Part shown: one piece after another, positions 1 through 5,003 of the stretch
Layout of the letters: each line of letters opens with the position of its first letter
Numbering within the stretch: the first letter of the stretch is position 1
DNA from: an uncultured Burkholderiales bacterium
GTDB lineage: Bacteria; Pseudomonadota; Gammaproteobacteria; Burkholderiales; Burkholderiaceae_C
Direction of reading: 5' to 3'
Length of the DNA stretch: 6,691 bases
NCBI GenBank assembly: GCA_903887655.1
Contig: CAISQQ010000531.1
Span: 1 to 6,691 of the forward strand
The notes under the pieces: model-generated
What the model was told of the DNA's origin: nothing
Databases searched by the model: none
Seen by the model: only the letters and a program-made list of their open reading frames with translations
Translations under genes and position numbers: made by a program

Positions 1-7
1 AAAAACC

Positions 8-781
8 TCAAGCGCGGCTGATCAATGCTGAATGCAAGCGCGCCACCTCGTCATGCAAAGCGTGCGCCAAGGCCCGTCGCTCACGCCCCAGTGACTCGGG
101 CGCCACCTGCGGCGCGCAGCTGATCTGGGCCACCGTGGGCCCAAGCCCCAAAATCGCCCAAATGGATGCCACCAAGGTCTGATCCCCTACAAAGCAAGGC
201 GTGGTGGTGAGCGATTGCGTTGCCTTGAGGCGATAGCTCAAGGCCAAGGCTTGAACGGGCGCGCCACTTTGAAGGGCCGCTTGGAGCAAATTGGCATGAA
301 AGGGCAACACCGCATCGCCAAGACTCGTGGTGCCTTCCGGAAAAATCATCACCGCGTCGCCCCCCGCCAAGGACTGTGCGAGTAAGCTCACCATGCGGCT
401 GACGTCGCGGCGCGAGCGCCTCTCGATGAACAGGGTGCGACAAGCCTGCGCATAGCGGCCCACCAAGGGCCAAGCGGCGACCTCGGACTTGGAGACAAAG
501 CGCACCGGGCCCAGCCCCAAGTACACCAAAATATCCAACCAAGACAGGTGATTGGAGACCATCAACACGGGACCCAGCGAGCTCAGTGGCCCTTGCACCT
601 CAAGGTCCACGCCAAAGACCCTCAAGGCCCGACGCGCCCAGTGCTGCACCGCCTGTTCGCGCTCCTGCGCATCCAAGCGCTCCCACTGCCAGCGAACTTG
701 GACATAGCCCACCGCCAGCAAGGCCAGCAGTCGGATCAACTTGACGAGTCGACTCGACTCCAGCCCAAAAGGGAGTGTCAT
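8..781 (-). CDS. plsC: 1-acyl-sn-glycerol-3-phosphate acyltransferase (PlsC family)
   Basis: Predicted membrane-associated acyltransferase that adds an acyl chain to lysophosphatidic acid, giving phosphatidic acid for phospholipid synthesis. The 257-residue product has one hydrophobic N-terminal stretch (about residues 12-31, LVKLIRLLALLAVGYVQVRW) and then the acyltransferase motifs in order: the HX4D catalytic motif NHLSWLD (His78, Asp83), the substrate-binding block TLFIERR (116-122) and FPEGT (147-151). Length is normal for the family. I chose the ATG at 781 because AGGGG lies 5 bases upstream and the preceding pyrC' stop is one base away (TGATATG); a GTG at 811 would add 10 residues and overlap pyrC'. 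It is the last gene of the array, so it is probably co-transcribed with pyrC'. Substrate specificity within the PlsC family (lysophosphatidate versus another lysolipid) cannot be read from the sequence. Confidence 0.93.
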   Translation of the reverse strand: MTLPFGLESSRLVKLIRLLALLAVGYVQVRWQWERLDAQEREQAVQHWARRALRVFGVDLEVQGPLSSLGPVLMVSNHLSWLDILVYLGLGPVRFVSKSEVAAWPLVGRYAQACRTLFIERRSRRDVSRMVSLLAQSLAGGDAVMIFPEGTTSLGDAVLPFHANLLQAALQSGAPVQALALSYRLKATQSLTTTPCFVGDQTLVASIWAILGLGPTVAQISCAPQVAPESLGRERRALAHALHDEVARLHSALISRA

Positions 782-782
782 A

Positions 783-2120
783 TCAGCCCCTGGCAAACAC
801 CTGCTCGCCACCGACCCAAGTGGATTGGACCCGCCCCATCATGGCCGAGCCATTCATCTCGAAATCAAAGGGCGTGTGCTTGCCTTGGCTCAAGAGTGAG
901 TGTGCATCCACACGCCAGACCTCGTGGGGATCGAACAAACAAAAATCGGCTTGGCCACCCACACACAAACGCCCCAGGGTCGGTGCATCGGGATGGGGCT
1001 CGTGCTCACCAAGACCTTGCGACAAAATTCCTCCCGGATTGGCCGTCACCACGCGCAGTCCTTGCACGACCTCAAGCCCCATCTCCAAGATCCATTTGCA
1101 AGTCAAACTCAGCAGCAACTCGATGCCACTCGCCCCGGGCTCGGCCTGGGCAAAGGGCAAGACCTTCATGTCCCCGGCCACGGGGTTGTGGTCCGAGACC
1201 AGCGCATCGATCACACCACTGGCCAAGGCCTCGCGCAAGGCGTCGCGGTCACGCGCTTGGCGCAGTGGCGGGATGAGTCTTGCGCGCGAATCAAAGTAAC
1301 CCATGTCCACCTCGCTCAAGTGCAAGGAGTTCATGCTCACATCACACGTGAGGGCCAAGCCTTCCTCCTTGGCACGCCGCACCAAGGCCACGCCCGCACT
1401 CGAGGACAAGCGCGAGAGGTGCACGCGCGCGCCCGAACTTCTCATCAAAGCGAGCACCGTCTCGATCGCAATGGTCTCGGAGGCGACCGGCACGCTCGAG
1501 AGTCCCATGCGCAACGCCAAGGGACCGCTTGCCGCGACGCCTCGACTCAAATAAGGGTCTTGGGGGTGCAGGTGCACTTGAAAGCCAAAAGTGCTCGCAT
1601 AGGTGAGGGCTCGCTGCAACACATGGGTGTCTTTCAAACACACCTCGGCTTGGCCAAAGCCCACACAGCCGGCTTGGGTCAAGGCACCCATTTCGGTCAA
1701 CGTCTCGCCCATGAGCCCTTTGGTGAGCGCGCCCAAGGGAAAGAGCTTGGCCAGCTTCAATTGTTGGGCCCGGTGGCGAAGCATCTCCACCAAGCCAGGC
1801 TCATCAAGAACGGGCTCGCTGTCGGGGGGGCACACCAAGCTGGTGACGCCACCGGCCACGGCTGCGCGAAGCTCAGACGCGAGCATGCCCTCGTGCTCAA
1901 AGCCGGGCTCTTTCACACGAGCGCTCAAGTCGACCAAGCCCGGGAGCAGCCACAAGCCCTGCGCGTTGATGCTCTCTCCTTGGTGCTGGGTGGCCAACCA
2001 CTGGGCGGGGATGTCCCCGAGGTGGACGATGTGTGCGCCTTGGATGGCCACATCGGCAATGTTATCCAGACCACTGTGGGGGTCAATGACACGGGCGTTG
2101 GTGATGACGGTGGTGTTCAT
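783..2120 (-). CDS. pyrC': Non-catalytic dihydroorotase-like protein (PyrC'), predicted partner of PyrB
   Basis: A 445-residue amidohydrolase-fold protein of the dihydroorotase family (starts MNTTVITNARVIDP, the usual family beginning). The metal-binding signature, normally DLHVHLREPG, reads DLSARVKEPG (residues 64-73): both metal-ligand histidines are replaced (Ser66, Arg68) and the substrate arginine is Lys70. The Asp that bridges metals in the Aquifex-type enzymes also appears lost (GFGQAE where FTDDG is expected). His185, His234 and Asp310 of later motifs remain. In Pseudomonas, such inactive PyrC' chains assemble with PyrB and are needed for aspartate carbamoyltransferase activity; I infer the same role here because pyrB lies 16 bases upstream. 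The ATG at 2120 is preferred, with a weak purine-rich site AGAGAAAG 9 bases before it; an ATG at 2153 inside pyrB is the alternative. The true dihydroorotase must then be encoded elsewhere. Confidence 0.92.
   Translation of the reverse strand: MNTTVITNARVIDPHSGLDNIADVAIQGAHIVHLGDIPAQWLATQHQGESINAQGLWLLPGLVDLSARVKEPGFEHEGMLASELRAAVAGGVTSLVCPPDSEPVLDEPGLVEMLRHRAQQLKLAKLFPLGALTKGLMGETLTEMGALTQAGCVGFGQAEVCLKDTHVLQRALTYASTFGFQVHLHPQDPYLSRGVAASGPLALRMGLSSVPVASETIAIETVLALMRSSGARVHLSRLSSSAGVALVRRAKEEGLALTCDVSMNSLHLSEVDMGYFDSRARLIPPLRQARDRDALREALASGVIDALVSDHNPVAGDMKVLPFAQAEPGASGIELLLSLTCKWILEMGLEVVQGLRVVTANPGGILSQGLGEHEPHPDAPTLGRLCVGGQADFCLFDPHEVWRVDAHSLLSQGKHTPFDFEMNGSAMMGRVQSTWVGGEQVFARG
787..791 (-). 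promoter_or_regulatory. Ribosome binding site of plsC
   Basis: AGGGG on the minus strand, 5 bases before the ATG at 781 and inside the last codons of pyrC'. It favours the ATG at 781 over the upstream GTG at 811. Confidence 0.6.
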
Positions 2121-2136
2121 GCGCTGATTCTTTCTC

Positions 2137-3105
2137 TTAAGCTTGGCCTTCATTGCCCGCCACAATGGACATCACCGCCATGCGAACAGCAATGCCAAAG
2201 GTCACCTGCGGCAAGATGACACTTTGAGCGCCGTCGGCCACGGCGGAGTCGATCTCGACCCCGCGGTTGATCGGGCCCGGATGCATCACGATGGCGCTGG
2301 GACTGGCCGCTTCAAGCCGCTCGGGCGTGAGGCCAAAGGCCTTGAAGTACTCGTGGCTCGAGGGGAGCAAAGCGCCACTCATGCGTTCGTTTTGAAGCCT
2401 GAGCGCAATGACCACATCGCAGTCTTGAATGCCCTCACGCAGATTGTGAAAGACCCGCACACCGAGGTGGCGCAAGTCCTCGGGCACCAAGGTTTTGGGG
2501 CCCACCACCCGAACATCGGGGCAGCCGAGTGCGCTGAGCGCGTGGATGTCCGAGCGCGCCACTCTCGAGTGCAGCACATCGCCCACAATGGCAACACGCA
2601 GTTGGGTGAAGTCGCCCTTGTAGTGCCGAATGGTGAACATGTCCAAGAGGCCTTGCGTGGGGTGGGCATGACGGCCATCTCCCGCATTGATCACGTGCAC
2701 ATGGGGGGCCACGTGTTGGGCAATGAGGTAAGGAGCCCCTGACTCGGAGTGCCTCACCACAAAAATATCGGCCGCCATGGCGCTCAAGTTGGAGATGGTG
2801 TCCAGGAGCGACTCGCCCTTGGCGGTGGAGGAGCGGCCAATGTCCAAATTGATCACATCGGCACTCAGTCGCTTGGCGGCAATCTCAAACGTGGTGCGCG
2901 TGCGGGTGCTGTTTTCAAAAAAAAGATTGAACACACTCTTGCCGCGAAGGAGTGGGACTTTCTTCACCTCCCGGTCACTCACCGCGACAAAGCGTTTGGC
3001 CGTATCGAGCACATGGGTCAAGATGTCTTTGCCCAAGCCCTCGGTCGAGAGCAAATGGATGAGTTCGCCGTGGGCATTGAGTTGCGGATTGCGTTTGTAG
3101 AGCAA
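2137..3105 (-). CDS. pyrB: Aspartate carbamoyltransferase catalytic chain (PyrB)
   Basis: Cytoplasmic enzyme joining carbamoyl phosphate and L-aspartate to N-carbamoyl-L-aspartate, the committed step of pyrimidine synthesis. The 322-residue protein has the carbamoyl-phosphate loop STRTR (66-70) within FFENSTRTRTTFE, the 80s-type loop with Lys96 (TAKGES), HPTQ (148-151) followed by LLD, GDVLHSRVARS (175-185), RLQNER (236-241) and HPGPINRG (275-282), so it looks fully active. The start is TTG at 3105, one base after the pyrR stop, with GGAG 7 bases upstream. No in-frame Met exists before residue 110, well past the carbamoyl-phosphate loop, and the N-terminus LYKRNPQLN...GELIHLL resembles related betaproteobacterial proteins from memory. 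No pyrI-type regulatory subunit gene is present; the neighbour pyrC' suggests the PyrB/PyrC' holoenzyme type known from Pseudomonas. Confidence 0.97.
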   Translation of the reverse strand: MLYKRNPQLNAHGELIHLLSTEGLGKDILTHVLDTAKRFVAVSDREVKKVPLLRGKSVFNLFFENSTRTRTTFEIAAKRLSADVINLDIGRSSTAKGESLLDTISNLSAMAADIFVVRHSESGAPYLIAQHVAPHVHVINAGDGRHAHPTQGLLDMFTIRHYKGDFTQLRVAIVGDVLHSRVARSDIHALSALGCPDVRVVGPKTLVPEDLRHLGVRVFHNLREGIQDCDVVIALRLQNERMSGALLPSSHEYFKAFGLTPERLEAASPSAIVMHPGPINRGVEIDSAVADGAQSVILPQVTFGIAVRMAVMSIVAGNEGQA

Positions 3106-3106
3106 A

Positions 3107-3607
3107 TCAGTTCTCCAATGAAAAGTGAAACGCCAGATCGGCTCCCCGCGCCAGCGCCAAGGTTTGGGTCTTGGCCAAACTCAAGCGCGCCGCCGCAAAG
3201 TCGGCTTGGATGGGCAACTCTCGCCCAGCACGGTCCACCAACACGGCCAAGCGCACCCGAGCCGGTCGGCCATAGTCATACAGCTCGTTGAGCACAGCGC
3301 GGATGGTGCGACCCGTAAAGAGCACATCGTCAATGAGCAACAGATCAGCACCATCGACCTCGAAGGGCAAGACAGTGGCCGCGCCCGAAGAGAGCCCACG
3401 CTCCTCGTAATCGTCTCGGTGCAGGGAGGACGTGATCACCCCACATTCGCGCAAGAGCGCGAGGTCCACCTGAAGCCGCTCGGCCAGCCACGCGCCTCCC
3501 GAGGTGATGCCGACCAAATGGGTGCTCTCGGTGAGGAGTGCCCTCACGCCTTCTTTCAAATCGAGGTAAAGCGCCTCGGCGTTCAAGGACAAAGGGCCAG
3601 TGGACAT
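3107..3607 (-). CDS. pyrR: PyrR: pyrimidine operon regulator / uracil phosphoribosyltransferase homologue
   Basis: A 166-residue type I phosphoribosyltransferase-fold protein. The PRPP-binding signature LLLIDDVLFTGRT is at residues 89-101, preceded by the HRDDYEERG segment (63-71) and followed by the PyrR-typical LVDRAGRELPIQADF (123-137). Family members convert uracil and PRPP to UMP, and in Bacillus they also bind pyr mRNA to cause attenuation. In proteobacteria the regulatory role is less clear. I see no Bacillus-style PyrR-binding leader hairpin before this gene or pyrB: the gene starts 4 bases after the ruvX stop and ends 1 base before pyrB. The C-terminus after ADF departs from the Bacillus pattern (FAAARLSLAKTQ), so RNA binding should not be assumed. 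The ATG at 3607 is the natural start, although its upstream GAAAG is a weak ribosome site. Confidence 0.94.
   Translation of the reverse strand: MSTGPLSLNAEALYLDLKEGVRALLTESTHLVGITSGGAWLAERLQVDLALLRECGVITSSLHRDDYEERGLSSGAATVLPFEVDGADLLLIDDVLFTGRTIRAVLNELYDYGRPARVRLAVLVDRAGRELPIQADFAAARLSLAKTQTLALARGADLAFHFSLEN
3113..3116 (-). promoter_or_regulatory. Ribosome binding site deciding the TTG start of pyrB
   Basis: GGAG on the minus strand, 7 bases before TTG at 3105 and inside the last codons of pyrR. It supports a non-ATG start for pyrB and translational coupling to pyrR, whose TGA lies between this site and the TTG. Confidence 0.7.
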
Positions 3608-3611
3608 GGTG

Positions 3612-4208
3612 CTAGCTTTCGTGACTTAAAAAACGGGTTGAACGGCCTGGACCCGTGGACTGCGCTGCACTGGTCGGGGTAACAGAACTGGCCTGGTCGT
3701 GTTCGAGCGCCGCATCGACGACAGAGCGGGCAGCGTCTTGGCGCAGTTGTTCAAAAAACTGATTCAGTATGACACAAGCCGAGAGCGCATCCACGTTGTG
3801 AGGCTGGGCTCCTTCACTGAGCGCCTGGGTGGTGCTGTAGCGCTCATCGACCTCCAAGACCGCCAACCCAAAGCGAGCGCGCAGTTCACGCGCAACGCGC
3901 TTGGCAAAACGGGTGTTCTCGTGAGCCTGCCCGTCAGGGTGATAGGGCACCCCCACCACCAAGGCCGTGGGGGACCACTCCTGGATGAAGGCGGCAAAGG
4001 GCTCGATCGCAAAACCCACCTTGTGCTTGACCACCCCCACCGCTTGGGGGCTGGCCAGGCGCAAACTGCCATAGGCCACACCGGAGGATTTACGGCCCAA
4101 GTCCAAGGCCAAAAAACTGCTCTCATCAGACCAATGCTGAGCACTGCTTAGAACACCTCGCGCGGGCGTGTCTGCCAGCGTCTTGGGGGCAGCCCCGAGG
4201 TCAGACAC
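3612..4208 (-). CDS. ruvX: RuvX/YqgF family RNase H-like protein (putative pre-16S rRNA nuclease / resolvase homologue)
   Basis: Cytoplasmic RNase H-fold protein; in E. coli the YqgF family is implicated in 5' maturation of 16S rRNA, with nuclease/resolvase activity reported for other members. Using a GTG start at 4208 the product is 198 residues. The core holds FLALDLGRKSSGVAYG with catalytic Asp36, VVGVPYHPDG (84-93), ENT (97-99), VDERYST (120-126) and DALSACVIL with Asp140, so the expected acidic residues are present. The core is about 120 residues; it is flanked by an N-terminal lead of roughly 30 residues and a tail of about 45 residues rich in Ala, Ser and Thr (153-198), so the protein is longer than the usual 135-150. 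No in-frame ATG precedes the core. GTG at 4208 has AGAGGG 6 bases upstream; an earlier TTG at 4271 would overlap yqgE by 34 bases with a poorly spaced ribosome site. Confidence 0.88.
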   Translation of the reverse strand: MSDLGAAPKTLADTPARGVLSSAQHWSDESSFLALDLGRKSSGVAYGSLRLASPQAVGVVKHKVGFAIEPFAAFIQEWSPTALVVGVPYHPDGQAHENTRFAKRVARELRARFGLAVLEVDERYSTTQALSEGAQPHNVDALSACVILNQFFEQLRQDAARSVVDAALEHDQASSVTPTSAAQSTGPGRSTRFLSHES

Positions 4209-4214
4209 GGAGCG

Positions 4215-4220
4215 CCCTCT
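4215..4220 (-). promoter_or_regulatory. Ribosome binding site supporting the GTG start of ruvX
   Basis: AGAGGG on the minus strand, 6 bases before the GTG at 4208, in the 29-base gap after the yqgE stop codon. It is the best Shine-Dalgarno match near any candidate ruvX start. Confidence 0.55.
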
Positions 4221-4237
4221 GGGTGGTGTGCACCACG

Positions 4238-4978
4238 CTAAGCATGTCCTGCCCCTGGCGAAATCATCCAAGACTCCAGACCCAAGAGCGAGAGCGCCTT
4301 GTCGTAGCGCTTCTCAATGGGGGTGTCAAAAATCACCGCCGGGTCGGCATCCACCGTGAGCCATGAGTTCTCGGCAATCTCCGACTCGAGCTGACCTTGT
4401 GCCCACGCCGCATAACCGAGCGATATCAACACCCGCTTGGGGCCTGCACCGGTGGACAAGGCCTCGAGCACATCGCGCGAGGTGGTCATCTCAAGTCCCC
4501 CTGGAATGGTGAGGGTGCTGGCGTAAATGGACGTCTGCAGCGGCGTTTCGTCGGGTTCTTCGGCATCGAGTGGGGGGGCTGCATGGTCTCTGAGCGTCGC
4601 GTCTGGCTCGCCAGAAGGTGAGCTCGGGCTCGGGCTTAAGCTTGGGCTTGAGGGCGAGGTCTCGCTCGTCGACACCCAACTGTCGGAGTGCAAGGCTTCG
4701 TGCAACACAAAGCCACGCTCGGTGTGCACGGGCCCGCCTTGAAACACCGGCGTCGCACTCAAGTCTTCGCGCCCCAGAGGCAGATCGACTTTCTCAAACA
4801 AGGCCTTCATGCTCATGGCGCTGGGTTTGTTGATCACCAGCCCCAGCGCACCACGCTCACTGTGCTCGCACATGTAGACCACGCTTTTGGAGAAGGTATC
4901 ATCCATCAAACTGGGCATGGCAATCAAAAAGTGATGCGTCAAATTGATGGGCATGTCGAGTGAGTCTGGTGTAGTCAT
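4238..4978 (-). CDS. yqgE: YqgE/AlgH family protein (DUF179) with a Ser/Pro-rich insertion
   Basis: A 246-residue member of the YqgE/AlgH family; the molecular function is not established, though algH was named for a role in alginate regulation in Pseudomonas. Family blocks are clear: NLTHHFLIAMP (12-22), FSKSVVYMCEHSERGALGLVINKP (29-52), FQGGPVHTERGFVLHEA (79-95), MTTSRDVLEAL (164-174), LGYAAWAQGQLESEI (187-201), NSWLTVDAD (204-212) and the C-terminal PGAGHA. The usual length is about 185-200; the excess is a low-complexity stretch at about residues 104-148 (TSPSSPSLSPSPSSPSGEP, then acidic), placed between two conserved strands. The reading frame stays intact across it. An in-frame TAA at 4988-4990 makes the ATG at 4978 the most upstream Met start; no clear ribosome site precedes it, and an ATG at 4954 (MPINLTHHF) is possible. 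First gene of the minus-strand array, divergent from phrB. Confidence 0.93.
   Translation of the reverse strand: MTTPDSLDMPINLTHHFLIAMPSLMDDTFSKSVVYMCEHSERGALGLVINKPSAMSMKALFEKVDLPLGREDLSATPVFQGGPVHTERGFVLHEALHSDSWVSTSETSPSSPSLSPSPSSPSGEPDATLRDHAAPPLDAEEPDETPLQTSIYASTLTIPGGLEMTTSRDVLEALSTGAGPKRVLISLGYAAWAQGQLESEIAENSWLTVDADPAVIFDTPIEKRYDKALSLLGLESWMISPGAGHA
4623..4652. repeat. Degenerate hexamer tandem repeat inside yqgE
   Basis: Five adjacent units fitting CTYRRG on the plus strand: CTCGGG, CTCGGG, CTTAAG, CTTGGG, CTTGAG. On the coding strand they give alternating Ser-Pro type dipeptides in the YqgE insertion. The period is a multiple of three, so gain or loss of a unit keeps the frame. Confidence 0.65.
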
Positions 4979-5003
4979 GCCAGCATTTTAGCAAAGGTCT
5001 GTT
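4979..5003. promoter_or_regulatory. 25-base divergent gap between yqgE and phrB
   Basis: The only space between two divergent genes. On the minus strand TAAAAT (4985-4990) resembles a -10 box, but it lies 6 bases from the yqgE ATG and has no well-spaced -35; TTGCCA is only 14 bases upstream. The gap also holds the phrB ribosome site. Promoters for both genes therefore probably overlap the 5' coding ends. No confident promoter can be named. Confidence 0.35.
4993..4997 (+). promoter_or_regulatory. Ribosome binding site supporting the TTG start of phrB
   Basis: AAAGG, 6 bases before TTG at 5004. An in-frame TAG at 4989-4991 excludes any start further upstream. The next in-frame ATG, at 5043, would begin right at the first conserved strand (MWFRRDLRL) with no such site. 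Confidence 0.6.

Noticed and set aside
2121..2136. PyrB-PyrC' as a single fused protein.
   Set aside because: A clear TAA at 2137-2139 ends pyrB, and pyrC' is in another frame with its own ATG, so these are separate chains.
900..2219. Long open plus-strand frame opposite pyrC'.
   Set aside because: It mirrors pyrC' almost end to end, has no recognisable domain, is rich in His, Gln, Arg and Gly as expected from antisense translation of GC-rich coding DNA, and has no clear ribosome site. Pyr genes on the other strand explain the region fully.
2143..2742. Plus-strand open frame opposite pyrB.
   Set aside because: Antisense shadow of a strongly conserved enzyme gene; no motif or ribosome site supports it.
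3608..3760. Possible PyrR-type RNA attenuator upstream of pyrR.
   Set aside because: The region is ruvX coding sequence, with a 4-base gap before pyrR. I saw no anti-antiterminator/terminator pair or T run.
4034..4050. Hairpin CCCCCA / TGGGGG with a 5-base loop.
   Set aside because: It lies inside ruvX core coding sequence, the stem is only 6 bp, and no T run follows on either strand.
4975..4986. Three-codon mini-ORF (ATG CTG GCA TGA, minus strand) overlapping the yqgE ATG.
   Set aside because: The ATGA overlap is neat, but three codons arise easily by chance and there is no ribosome site or promoter evidence.
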